Shown piece by piece: positions 18,346 to 26,551 of a DNA stretch of 64,000 nt (the first letter of the stretch is position 1; the number at the start of each line of letters is the position of its first letter). The stretch spans positions 186,001 to 250,000 of the forward strand of contig NZ_JABBYG020000009.1 in assembly GCF_012935325.2 (NCBI RefSeq), in the 5' to 3' direction. This stretch comes from Paenibacillus sp. PL91 (GTDB taxonomy: Bacteria > Bacillota > Bacilli > Paenibacillales > Paenibacillaceae). Both the position numbers and the translations under genes were made by a program. The notes under the pieces are model-generated. The model was not told the origin of the DNA. It saw only the letters and a program-made list of their open reading frames with translations, and did not search any database.

Positions 18346-18548
18346 GCAAACGCCGAACGAGTACATATGCCATTTTTACAAGAGAAGCTTAAAGCGAGAT
18401 TATTCGGCTTACGATCACAGCGCTCGCTGCGGCTGCGCTTTCTGCATGCGGCAATTAGAAGGATGAGGCAGCACAAGCAGTTTTTAGACGCGGCTGCGTT
18501 ACAGTTAGTGCAACAGAATATTGATGGTGTGGAGCTGGTGGACTTACG

Positions 18549-18668
18549 CTGCAGTTTGTGCAATATAATCTGCCAATAGGGCTCATTTGAAGTGATAATT
18601 TTAATATTCTGATGCGTATCTGCAGAAGTAGCATCAGAATGGGTGTCTTGTGTGAGGTTTCTGTTGTA
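18549..18668. repeat. Degenerate dispersed intergenic repeat, copy 1
   Basis: Contains CTGCAGTTTGTG and, 106 bases later (start to start), AGGTTTCTGTTGTA. Copy 2 at 32682-32800 has the same two words 105 bases apart. Confidence 0.55.
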
Positions 18669-18793
18669 TTAACTGCAACGTAAGCGTTGGAGGCGCTGCA
18701 GCTATCTTTAGACGAGGCGTGTTTATGAGGTCAGAGGAATGGGTAGCTAGTGTTGAAGGACGTAGCTTAAGGCTAAAGCTATTACGTTGGTTC

Positions 18794-18854
18794 TTATACG
18801 AGTAGATGAAGCTTCGCTGCGGATTTGTAATAGTTGTTTTTACTACTCGTATAA
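18794..18854. promoter_or_regulatory. Perfect 12-bp inverted repeat upstream of the LacI gene
   Basis: TTATACGAGTAG (18794-18805) and its exact complement (18843-18854) are 37 bases apart, just upstream of the promoter of the LacI gene. It may be a pair of operator arms or a terminator-like stem. Confidence 0.45.
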
Positions 18855-18861
18855 TTATGAA

Positions 18862-18890
18862 TTGACAGCGCTTCGGATCATTGGTACCAT
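18862..18890 (+). promoter_or_regulatory. Promoter of the LacI-family gene
   Basis: A perfect -35 TTGACA (18862-18867), a 17-base spacer and a weak -10 TACCAT (18885-18890). Transcription would start near 18897, which supports the TTG start at 18930 over the ATG at 18891. Confidence 0.6.
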
Positions 18891-18929
18891 ATGCCCATAA
18901 ACACGTGTTCATGGAAAGAGGGTCTTTGG

Positions 18930-19979
18930 TTGAGCAAGGAAATAAACAGCACGGAAATCGCCAAGCTAGCTGGTGTATCCAGAAGCACGGTCAGCCGAGT
19001 AATCAACAACTATGCCAACGTCCCGGAGAAGACGAAGCAAAAAGTGATGAAGGTCATTCAGCAATACAATTATTATCCGAACCTATCCGCTCAAGTGCTC
19101 GCAGGCAAGCGTACGCGTACGATCGGCTTATTCATGATTGATTCCGGCCGCGTATCCGGCGACAGCCTCTCAAGCTTGCTGCTTGCACGGATTATTGACA
19201 GCGCTTCTTCTCATGGCTATTACGTCCTCACGCATATCGTTCGGGATATGAAAGAGCAGGAAGAAACTCGCGCGATCAAGGAAAGCTTCTATCAGCGAAG
19301 AATCGACGGAGGCGTATTCATAGGAGCAGCAAATCATGAGCCGCTCATTGAGGAGCTTATTGCAGAAGGATTTATGGTTGCGATCGTCGATCAGCATTTG
19401 CCGGGACGTTCTGAGCCAAACCGCGTCGTGTTCAACTTTGACAACGAAACCGGCGTAGGCCAAGCGATTGATTATTTAGTGAGCTTGGGGCATAAGCGAA
19501 TCGGGATGATTAACGGGGACATGAATAGGTACTCCGGTCCTTCCAAATGGAGAGGCTTTCAGGCCGCGATGTCTAGGCATCATCTGCCGCTCGTCTCGCA
19601 GTGGATGCTGCCGGGCGATTTTAACGAGGAAAGCGGTTATCATGCAATCAAGGAATTTATGAAAACGAAGACGGAGCTTCCGTCAGCGATATTTGCGGCG
19701 AACGACAGCGTAGCCTTCGGAGCGATACGGGCGCTGAAGGAGTCAGGTATTCGCGTACCACAGGATATATCCGTAATGGGCTTTGACGATCATATATTAA
19801 GCGCCCATTACAGTCCGGCGTTAACGACCATTCGGGTTGATTTTGCCGATATGATGGATAAATTGACTAAAACATTAATTAATAGCATCGAGAATGGGAG
19901 CGAGACTTTTCAAACGTTTGCCGTAAGCACGGAGCTTGTCGTCCGTCATTCTTGTCAAAGCGTAACCGCCGAGTCATAG
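18930..19979 (+). CDS. LacI family transcriptional regulator
   Basis: A 349-residue repressor. The N-terminal HTH reads STEIAKLAGVSRSTVSRVINN with a hinge helix around residue 50, followed by a periplasmic-binding-protein-like sensor domain (about residues 62-340, including ANDSVAFGAIRALKE and SVMGFDD). The TTG at 18930 is preferred: GAGGG lies seven bases before it and the upstream ATG at 18891 lies at or before the predicted transcription start. The gene precedes a VOC-SDR-aldo/keto reductase-GH9 gene string, which it may control. A 14-bp perfect palindrome lies downstream at 20092-20105. Confidence 0.9.
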   Translation: MSKEINSTEIAKLAGVSRSTVSRVINNYANVPEKTKQKVMKVIQQYNYYPNLSAQVLAGKRTRTIGLFMIDSGRVSGDSLSSLLLARIIDSASSHGYYVLTHIVRDMKEQEETRAIKESFYQRRIDGGVFIGAANHEPLIEELIAEGFMVAIVDQHLPGRSEPNRVVFNFDNETGVGQAIDYLVSLGHKRIGMINGDMNRYSGPSKWRGFQAAMSRHHLPLVSQWMLPGDFNEESGYHAIKEFMKTKTELPSAIFAANDSVAFGAIRALKESGIRVPQDISVMGFDDHILSAHYSPALTTIRVDFADMMDKLTKTLINSIENGSETFQTFAVSTELVVRHSCQSVTAES

Positions 19980-20020
19980 CCGTACGCAACCGGAATAACG
20001 GAAAACTCCTTTGCATTTAA

Positions 20021-20047
20021 TGCTGCTCCAAATGACATGGAGCAGCA
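20021..20047. terminator. Hairpin after the LacI gene
   Basis: A perfect 9-bp inverted repeat, TGCTGCTCC and GGAGCAGCA, with a nine-base loop. There is no T run, so termination would be inefficient. Confidence 0.4.
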
Positions 20048-20091
20048 GGCTTTGAGCCTATGGAGGCTATTATTGTTTTTTTAGAACAAAA

Positions 20092-20105
20092 TAAACGCGC
20101 GTTTA
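20092..20105. promoter_or_regulatory. 14-bp perfect palindrome, possible LacI-type operator
   Basis: TAAACGCGCGTTTA is a perfect palindrome with a CG-rich centre. It sits between the LacI gene and the VOC gene, where an operator for the downstream operon would be expected. Confidence 0.4.
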
Positions 20106-20253
20106 CATTGGTGCTGGCTTTTTTTGAGAGGGGGGATGTGGATGTAGGAGGATGGATAGCGCTGCACGGTCATCTGAAAATGACGCAATCGCTTTTACAG
20201 CAAATACGACATTCATTAACGGTAAATCAACCTCAAAGGGAGATACGATAATT

Positions 20254-20712
20254 ATGGATAAAAATATACTTGGCACTAAGACGATCACTCAAATTGGACT
20301 TTTAGTACATGATATTGACGAAACCTCACAGGCGTATGCTGACTTTTTTGGGGTGGAGAAGCCAAGCTGGTTCTGGACAGATACGGTAGATAAGGCGCAA
20401 ACCGCTTATAATGGCGAATCGTCTGAAGCTCGCGCTAAGCTTGCATTTTTTGATATGGGCTCGCTGCAGCTCGAGCTGATTGAACCGGATGAGCACCCGA
20501 GCACGTGGCGGGAGCATCTGGACCAGCATGGAGAAGGCCCGCATCATATTGCTTTTGTCGTCGAAGGAATGAAAGAGAAGGTTGCATTAATGGAGAAGAA
20601 CGGCATGGCATTGGTCCAAAAGGGCGAATACACCGGAGGACGCTACGCTTATTTGGATTCGTTCAAGCAGTTGAAAATTATGCTAGAGCTGCTAGAAAAC
20701 GATAAAAGCTAG
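20254..20712 (+). CDS. VOC (glyoxalase/bleomycin resistance) superfamily protein
   Basis: A 152-residue protein with two beta-alpha-beta-beta-beta units. TQIGLLVHDIDETSQAYADFFG at the N terminus and HHIAFVVEGMKEKVALMEK in the second half supply the usual metal-ligand histidine position, and LQLELIEP supplies a Glu ligand. The reaction is not predictable; members include lyases, epimerases and dioxygenases. The ATG at 20254 follows AAAGGGAGAT; an upstream in-frame ATG at 20152 lacks a ribosome site. It begins a run of same-strand genes (SDR, aldo/keto reductase, GH9). Confidence 0.8.
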   Translation: MDKNILGTKTITQIGLLVHDIDETSQAYADFFGVEKPSWFWTDTVDKAQTAYNGESSEARAKLAFFDMGSLQLELIEPDEHPSTWREHLDQHGEGPHHIAFVVEGMKEKVALMEKNGMALVQKGEYTGGRYAYLDSFKQLKIMLELLENDKS

Positions 20713-20772
20713 CAAAGTTTCGCCAAGAAGCTTTACATTACGCGGCTCATTGAATAGGAGGAGAATAGCAAC

Positions 20773-21468
20773 ATGAACATTCTGATTACTGGTGCAAATC
20801 GAGGCCTCGGCTTGGCGCTTGCCAGCGAAGCATGCAAACGGGGGCATCACGTGCTGGCTGGCGTTCGCAGTCCAGGCTCTTCGGCAGAGGGCTTGCAGGA
20901 GCTGATAACAAGGTTCCCCGGTCAATTGACAATACTGCCGCTTGATGTCGTGGACGAAAACTCTGTTCGCTATGCTTGCGAGCAAGTGGAAAGCCGAGAT
21001 ATCCGCCTTGATTCTGTTATTAACAGCGCTGCGATATTGCTGGGCAGAGATCAAAAGCTGGAGCAGCTTGATATGGAGCAGGTGGAGCAATCCTTCCAAA
21101 CGAACTTATTCGGACCGATTGTTGTGCTCAAGCATTTCTTGCCGCTGCTCCGCAGGGGAGAGAGGCAAAGCATTATCAACATTAGCTCGGAAGCGGGCTG
21201 CTTTACTGGCGCTTATGGCGGAGATTATTCGTATGCGCTGACCAAATCGGCTCTTAATATGTTCTCCGCGCAGCTTCGCCGCGAGCTGGCTCCTCAGGGC
21301 TTTGTCGTTCATGCGCTTCACCCGGGCTGGATTAAAACGGATATGGGCGGGGAGAAGGCACCGGGCGATGCGAACGTCGCTGCTGCCGGCATTTTGGACA
21401 TTGTAGAGCGGAAAACGCAAGCGGATGCACTCTTTATTGATCATAACGGCGCTCCAATGAATCTATAG
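20773..21468 (+). CDS. Short-chain dehydrogenase/reductase
   Basis: A 231-residue SDR. The cofactor motif is TGANRGLGLA (about residues 6-15), the substrate-region NSAA replaces NNAG, the catalytic Ser lies in NISSEAG, and the catalytic pair is YALTK (about residues 155-159). The ribosome site AGGAGGAG precedes the ATG. It follows the VOC gene by 60 bases. A second SDR at 31789 shares the same special features (TGADRGVGLA, NISSEAGS, HPGWVQT), so the two look like paralogues of one subfamily. Substrate unknown. Confidence 0.88.
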   Translation: MNILITGANRGLGLALASEACKRGHHVLAGVRSPGSSAEGLQELITRFPGQLTILPLDVVDENSVRYACEQVESRDIRLDSVINSAAILLGRDQKLEQLDMEQVEQSFQTNLFGPIVVLKHFLPLLRRGERQSIINISSEAGCFTGAYGGDYSYALTKSALNMFSAQLRRELAPQGFVVHALHPGWIKTDMGGEKAPGDANVAAAGILDIVERKTQADALFIDHNGAPMNL

Positions 21469-21550
21469 CGCTGATTGGCAAGGTCGAATGGCTTGCCGAT
21501 TTCCAGCTTGGACAAACGATATCATACAAATATAATTGCCGGAGGCTATT

Positions 21551-22504
21551 ATGAACTATCGGAGACTTGGAAGAACGGGATTAAAGGTCAGCGAGATCAG
21601 TCTAGGAAGCTGGTTGACGTACGGAAATTCGGTTGATGACGGAACCGCAGCCAAAACGATTGCGCAGGCGTATGAGCTTGGCATTAACTTCTTCGATACG
21701 GCAAATGTCTATATGCGCGGTAAAGCGGAAGAGGTCGTTGGCGAAGCGTTGCGGGGCTATGCTCGTGAATCATATGTCATCGCGACAAAAGTATATGGAG
21801 ACATGGGCTCAGGCCCTAACGACCGCGGCTTGTCGCGCAAGCATATTTTGGAGCAGGCGAACGCAAGCTTGAAGAGGCTGGGACTTGATTATGTAGATAT
21901 TTATTATTGTCATCGCTTTGATCCGGATACGCCTGTAGATGAAACGCTGCGTACCCTTGAAGATCTCGTCCGCTCCGGGAAGGTGCTGTATGTCGGCGTA
22001 AGCGAGTGGACGGCTGCACAAATGCAGGAAGCGCTTCAGGTAGCGGATAAATATTTGCTAGATCGGATCGTCGTCAATCAACCGCAGTACCATATGTTCC
22101 ACCGCGCAATCGAGAAGGAGATCATCCCGCTTGGCGAGCGTAATGGCATTAGCCAGGTCGTGTTCTCGCCGCTCGCGCAGGGCGTGCTTACGGGCAAGTA
22201 CAGCAGCGGGGAAGCGGGCAAGCCGCAGGGCAGCCGCGCACTCGATGCAAGCTCGAATATGTATATCGGCGGTTATTTGAGCGATTGGCATTTATCCCGG
22301 GTGGAGCAGCTTAAGGGAGTGGCGGAGGAGCTTGGCTATTCCGTTGCGCAGCTAGCTATCGCATGGGTACTCAGACAACCGAATGTAGCCAGCGCGTTAG
22401 TCGGAGCAAGCCGTCCCGAGCAAATCGTAGAAAACAGCAAGGCGAGCGAGCTTAAGCTGACAGATGAGCTTATTTCGCGAATTGATACTATTTTAGCTGA
22501 TTAA
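21551..22504 (+). CDS. Aldo/keto reductase (Kv-beta/YghZ-like)
   Basis: A 317-residue TIM-barrel NADPH-dependent carbonyl reductase. The start MNYRRLGRTGLKVSEISLG, the active-site segment DTANVYMRGKAEEVVG with Asp and Tyr, the catalytic Lys in IATKVYG and His in YYCHRFDP are all present. The cofactor segment GASRPEQIVEN is near the C terminus. The ATG at 21551 follows CGGAGGC; a TTG at 21536 in the same frame is less likely. The stop codon overlaps by one base the ATG of the GH9 gene. Confidence 0.9.
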   Translation: MNYRRLGRTGLKVSEISLGSWLTYGNSVDDGTAAKTIAQAYELGINFFDTANVYMRGKAEEVVGEALRGYARESYVIATKVYGDMGSGPNDRGLSRKHILEQANASLKRLGLDYVDIYYCHRFDPDTPVDETLRTLEDLVRSGKVLYVGVSEWTAAQMQEALQVADKYLLDRIVVNQPQYHMFHRAIEKEIIPLGERNGISQVVFSPLAQGVLTGKYSSGEAGKPQGSRALDASSNMYIGGYLSDWHLSRVEQLKGVAEELGYSVAQLAIAWVLRQPNVASALVGASRPEQIVENSKASELKLTDELISRIDTILAD

Positions 22505-24381
22505 TGCTTGCACGCAAGCAGTCTATCATTATTGCTGGAACAGCAATAGCGCTTATTATAGCCGTAGTCATATCCATCTTCTTGCTATCTGATCCAAAAG
22601 GCGGGAATACATTGAACGAGCAGCAGAAGCCATTACAGGCAGATACGAACGACTTCGTAACGCCAATCGCTGCTGAGACGGAGACAGCGACAGGCTCTTC
22701 ATCAATGCCAGAGTCAGTCCCGCAGCCGCAGGATGGAGCACTGGTCAAGGCCGATCAGATCGGCTATGGAACGGAGCACACCAAAATCGCTGTCGTAGAA
22801 GGCGATCTGCCGAGTGGGAAGACGTTCACGCTAATCGATATGAGCAGCGGAAACGCAGTATTTACCGGCAGCTTGTCTGAGCCGTTGGCGGATGCAGCAT
22901 CGCTGCGGACGGTGAGAAGGGCAGATTTCTCACCATTCCAGACAGCGGGACAATATCAGATTTTCGTAGATGGAGCGGGGAGCTCCTATCCTTTTGCCAT
23001 TCATAATTCGCCATACAAAGCTGCACTTGCGACGATGGTAAGATCCTATACGCTGCAGCGGTCGGGCGTAGCTATCAACGATCCGGTTACGGGATTAAAG
23101 CAAAAGGCAGGCCATTTGCAGGACGCGAAGGCTGAAATTTTTTTCGATGATGGCATTTCGCATAAGGGAGACATCATCGACGTGTCAGGAGGCTGGTACG
23201 ACGCAGGCGATTATGGGAAATACATACCTCCTGCTGCCGTCACGGTTGCACAGCTTCTTCTCGCTTTTGAACTGAATCCAAAGGCATTTCCAATCGGGCA
23301 GCTTAAGCTGCCTGAGGAGCTTGAATCGCCGGACCCATCGCTGCCTGATTTGCTAGCCGAGGTTCGATACGAGCTGGAATGGATGCTGCGCATGCAGCGC
23401 CAGGACGGGGCGGTTTATCACAAAGTAAGCGGCTCGACATGGACGGGCTTCGTCACACCGGATACCGATACGCAGACTCGTTATGTTTATGGCTTGTCGA
23501 CATACGGCATCGCTCAGTTCGCTGGAGCGACGGCGCTTGCTTCACGTATTTATAAGCCATTTGATCAGCAGTTTTCTGATCGTCTTTTGGCAGCTGCCGA
23601 GCAGGCGCAGAGCTATCTGAGCGCAAACGAATCGGCAGCGTTCCGGCAAGATCCGATGCAGGACAACGGCTCCGGCGGCTACGGCAAGATGACGGATGCG
23701 GAAGAGCGCTTGTGGGCGCTGGCTGAGCTGTTCAGGGCGACGGGGAATACAAGCTATAGCGAGAAGTTGATCAAGCAGTATGGCTATTTGCTGGAACAAT
23801 CGCCACAGGCAGTCAATTGGGCGAATACGCAGCTTCTCGGACAATGGGCATATTATAGCGCCGATAAAAGCGATGAGCAGTGGAGGGAACGCATTCGAAC
23901 AGCAGTCACGAGCCGTGCGAAGGAGCTTGTTCAAAGGATAGAGAATGATGGTTATTTGAATACGCTCAAAGCAGAGGAATATACATGGGCATCCGTCAAA
24001 GCGGGTGCGGCCTATGGCTGCTTGCTCTTACTTGCCAACCGGATGCAGCCTACCGAGGGTTATGCTGACGCAGCGCTTGAGCAGCTGCATCATGTATTTG
24101 GGCGCAGCGCGACCGGCTACAGCTATGTGACCGGCGTTGGCAGTCTTTTTCCGAAAGAGCCTCATCATCGCATTAACGCGGCCACAGGGATAACGATTCC
24201 AGGCTTAGTCGTAGGAGGCCCGAATCGTTATGGCGGTGACCCGGATTTGGATGCAGTAAAAGCTGAGCTTGCTCCTGCCCTGGCTTATTTAGATGCCAGA
24301 GGCTCTTATTCAAGCAATGAATATGCGATCGATTATAACGCTCCAGTCATATTGCTTGCTTCTTTTTTTGCGGATAACTAA
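22504..24381 (+). CDS. Membrane-anchored glycoside hydrolase family 9 (endoglucanase-like)
   Basis: A 625-residue extracytoplasmic enzyme. A positively charged start and one hydrophobic segment (about residues 8-29) without a lipobox indicate a signal anchor or uncleaved signal. A Ser/Thr-rich linker leads to an Ig-like CelD_N domain (about residues 78-165), then the GH9 (alpha/alpha)6 catalytic domain. Catalytic aspartates are in GGWYDAGDYGKY (about residues 227-238), the substrate His segment is FPKEPHHR (about 550) and the general-acid Glu is in SNEYAIDYNAP (about 605). It should cut beta-1,4-glucan or xyloglucan-like chains at the cell surface. It has no Shine-Dalgarno of its own and its ATG overlaps the preceding stop (TAATG), so translation is probably coupled. 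Confidence 0.88.
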   Translation: MLARKQSIIIAGTAIALIIAVVISIFLLSDPKGGNTLNEQQKPLQADTNDFVTPIAAETETATGSSSMPESVPQPQDGALVKADQIGYGTEHTKIAVVEGDLPSGKTFTLIDMSSGNAVFTGSLSEPLADAASLRTVRRADFSPFQTAGQYQIFVDGAGSSYPFAIHNSPYKAALATMVRSYTLQRSGVAINDPVTGLKQKAGHLQDAKAEIFFDDGISHKGDIIDVSGGWYDAGDYGKYIPPAAVTVAQLLLAFELNPKAFPIGQLKLPEELESPDPSLPDLLAEVRYELEWMLRMQRQDGAVYHKVSGSTWTGFVTPDTDTQTRYVYGLSTYGIAQFAGATALASRIYKPFDQQFSDRLLAAAEQAQSYLSANESAAFRQDPMQDNGSGGYGKMTDAEERLWALAELFRATGNTSYSEKLIKQYGYLLEQSPQAVNWANTQLLGQWAYYSADKSDEQWRERIRTAVTSRAKELVQRIENDGYLNTLKAEEYTWASVKAGAAYGCLLLLANRMQPTEGYADAALEQLHHVFGRSATGYSYVTGVGSLFPKEPHHRINAATGITIPGLVVGGPNRYGGDPDLDAVKAELAPALAYLDARGSYSSNEYAIDYNAPVILLASFFADN

Positions 24382-24398
24382 TCGCTCAACACAATAAA

Positions 24399-24441
24399 GG
24401 AGCTGCCTGCAAGGTCTTATCAGACCTTGCGAGGCAGCTCC
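24399..24441. terminator. Bidirectional terminator between GH9 and Gfo/Idh genes
   Basis: An inverted repeat of about 19 bases per arm (GGAGCTGCCTGCAAGGTCT with one bulge) and a four-base loop lies between convergent genes. TTTATT follows on the minus strand. Confidence 0.85.
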
Positions 24442-24451
24442 TCTTTGTTGC

Positions 24452-25531
24452 TTATAGATATACGGCTTTGCCGGTTTTGGATGATTCATAGATCGCTTCA
24501 AGAATTTGCGAAACAACGAAAGCTTGCTCGGGCGTTACAACTGGATCAGTGTCCTCGTCGATAGCTTTCAGCCACATTCTCATTTCAAGGTCAGCGTCGC
24601 TCTCGGTTTTGCCATCGTAGAAAGCAACTCCGCCTGCCTTCAAATCAACCTTAGTTGTATAAAGACGGCTATGCTGCTCGCCATTAATGCGAAGGCCATC
24701 CTTCATGTCAGCGCCGGCTTCTGTACCAGATAGCGTACACTTCGCTTCGTCCACTTCAAGCGTGTTAAGCGCCCAGCTGGATTCAAGCACGATTGTAGCG
24801 CCGTTCTCCATGACGATCATGCCGAATGCAGAATCCTCAACCGTGAACTTCGCAGGATCCCAAGGACCCCAAGCGTTTGCTGCGTTCTCGCGCTGCGAAA
24901 GCTTGTGATACGAAGTGCCTAGCACAACTTTTGGCTTATAGTTGTCAAGCATCCAGAGCGTCAAATCAAGCGCGTGAGTACCGATATCGATAAGCGGTCC
25001 GCCGCCTTGTTTTTCTTCATCAAGGAAAACGCCCCATGTCGGAACGGCGCGGCGACGAATCGCATGCGCTTTCGCATAATAAATGTCGCCAAGCTCGCCG
25101 GCTTCGCAAATCTTTTTCAAATGCTGGCTGTCTGGACGGAAGCGGTTGTTGTAGCCAACAGTCAGCTTCTTGCCTGTACGGCGAGCTGCATCAACCATGC
25201 GCTGAGCATCGTGAGCGGTTTTGGCCATTGGCTTCTCGCTCATAACATGCTTGCCTGCTTCAAGCGCATCGATTGCGATGTTGGCATGCGAGTCGTTTGG
25301 CGTACATACGTGAACGATTTCGATGGAGGAGTCAGTCAACAGCTCTTTATAATCGGTATATACTTTAGCGCCTTCAGCGCCATACAGGGCAGCCGCTTCA
25401 ATCGCACGATGCTCGACGATATCGCAAAATGCGACGATTTCAACGTTGTTTAGCTTCTTAAGGCTTGGCAAATGCTTGCCGTTTGCAATTCCTCCACAGC
25501 CGATAATAGCAAGTTTATAGATTTTGGACAT
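24452..25531 (-). CDS. Gfo/Idh/MocA family oxidoreductase
   Basis: A 359-residue NAD(P)-dependent oxidoreductase with GCGGIANGKHLPSL near the N terminus, the EKP motif in MSEKPMAKT (about residue 97) and DIGTHALDLTLWM (about residue 182) in the C-terminal domain. TAGGAGGC precedes the ATG. It is the last gene of a three-gene minus-strand unit (Gfo-AraC-Gfo) with 33 bases to the AraC gene. Substrate unknown; sugar or inositol-like. Confidence 0.9.
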   Translation of the reverse strand: MSKIYKLAIIGCGGIANGKHLPSLKKLNNVEIVAFCDIVEHRAIEAAALYGAEGAKVYTDYKELLTDSSIEIVHVCTPNDSHANIAIDALEAGKHVMSEKPMAKTAHDAQRMVDAARRTGKKLTVGYNNRFRPDSQHLKKICEAGELGDIYYAKAHAIRRRAVPTWGVFLDEEKQGGGPLIDIGTHALDLTLWMLDNYKPKVVLGTSYHKLSQRENAANAWGPWDPAKFTVEDSAFGMIVMENGATIVLESSWALNTLEVDEAKCTLSGTEAGADMKDGLRINGEQHSRLYTTKVDLKAGGVAFYDGKTESDADLEMRMWLKAIDEDTDPVVTPEQAFVVSQILEAIYESSKTGKAVYL

Positions 25532-25564
25532 GTTAAAAGCCTCCTAATAGTTTGGTATGATCGA

Positions 25565-26512
25565 TCATTGCGGTACGGCTTCGCGTGAGCTCCTCCGGTA
25601 TTCGGATGGCGTCACGCCAAATTTTTTGCGGAACACGGCGTGCAGATAGTTGCCGCCGGCAAAGCCGGCAAGCTTCGCTATTTTTTCCACCGATTGCTCG
25701 CTCTCCTGCAGCTCGCGGCATACGACGGCCAGTCGAATGTCTTCTAAAATTCGGCTAAAGGTATGCCCGTGATGGAGCTCCTTGAACAGCCGCTGAATAT
25801 GCCTTGAGCTTAGATTAAGCTTGTCTGCTACGTCCTCAAGCGTGATGAAGCCGTCATAGTTTGCGTAAATATACTCCAATGCAAGTCGGTAGCGGTACGC
25901 TTTCATATCACGCGTCGGAAACTGCTTCTGCTCATTTGCGCTGTCGTAAGCACGAACGGCGCGCAGCAAAATTTGAATAACCGTCTGCTTGATCGTCGTG
26001 TAGCTTCCGACAAAATTGTCGTTGCAGGCTTGATAAGCTTCAAGAAACCGCGGCATCGCTTGATGCAGGTCGGCCGTCGGGAACAGCGGCAAATTTTTAA
26101 GCTTCTCGATACAATCGCGCGCTTCGGCAGCTTCCCAATCGTCGTAGGAATGGGAAGCGCCGCTGTCATCCTGGGCGCTCCTATCGATGATATCCACGTG
26201 CAGGCAGAGCTCATCCATCGCTTCAAGGGCATCCGCTTCTTGGTAATGCATAACTTCGGGTCCGGTTAAATAAAGCATGCCGGGCTTTAGTGCGTATTCT
26301 TGGTCAACAATTATGACTTTCCCTTTGCCCTGCGGAATGAAATGAAATTCATATTCCGCATGCTTGTGAAATCCGACGATTCTGCCGGGAGGAAATTGCG
26401 TCAGATGGAAGCGCAGCACATGAATGTCGTAAGGTCCCCATCTAATGCATAGCTCCAGACGCTCTAGCGCATCCTGGCGTTCATGCATCACCTCATAAGG
26501 AAAGTTAGGCAT
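25565..26512 (-). CDS. AraC family transcriptional regulator
   Basis: A 315-residue regulator with an N-terminal cupin (FHKHAEYEFHFIPQGKG, GMLYLTGPEVMH) and a C-terminal double HTH (about residues 215-310) with ITLEDVADKLNLSSRHIQRLFKEL and AKLAGFAGGNYLHAVFRKKFGVTPSEYRR. GAGGAGG precedes the ATG. It sits between two Gfo/Idh genes in the same orientation with gaps of 39 and 33 bases, so a regulator is embedded in the operon it probably controls. Confidence 0.92.
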   Translation of the reverse strand: MPNFPYEVMHERQDALERLELCIRWGPYDIHVLRFHLTQFPPGRIVGFHKHAEYEFHFIPQGKGKVIIVDQEYALKPGMLYLTGPEVMHYQEADALEAMDELCLHVDIIDRSAQDDSGASHSYDDWEAAEARDCIEKLKNLPLFPTADLHQAMPRFLEAYQACNDNFVGSYTTIKQTVIQILLRAVRAYDSANEQKQFPTRDMKAYRYRLALEYIYANYDGFITLEDVADKLNLSSRHIQRLFKELHHGHTFSRILEDIRLAVVCRELQESEQSVEKIAKLAGFAGGNYLHAVFRKKFGVTPSEYRRSSREAVPQ

Positions 26513-26551
26513 GCCGATTCCTCCTCGGAGTACTGCGTTTTACTTGTGCGG

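Larger units (their letters stand above)
18346..18929 (+). other. Long intergenic region with a dispersed repeat and hairpins
   Basis: No convincing gene lies between rpmG and the LacI gene. The words CTGCAGTTTGTG (18549-18560) and AGGTTTCTGTTGTA (18655-18668) recur in the same order and almost the same spacing near 32.7 kb, so this is a copy of a degenerate dispersed repeat. A perfect 10-bp stem-loop (ATTCTGATGC at 18606-18615 with its complement at 18631-18640) lies within it. An open frame of about 90 codons across 18304-18579 runs through the terminator and repeat and is not believed. Confidence 0.6.

Noticed and set aside
18304..18579. 91-codon open frame after rpmG
   Set aside because: It begins inside the terminator, encodes poly-Phe from the T run and ends in the dispersed repeat.
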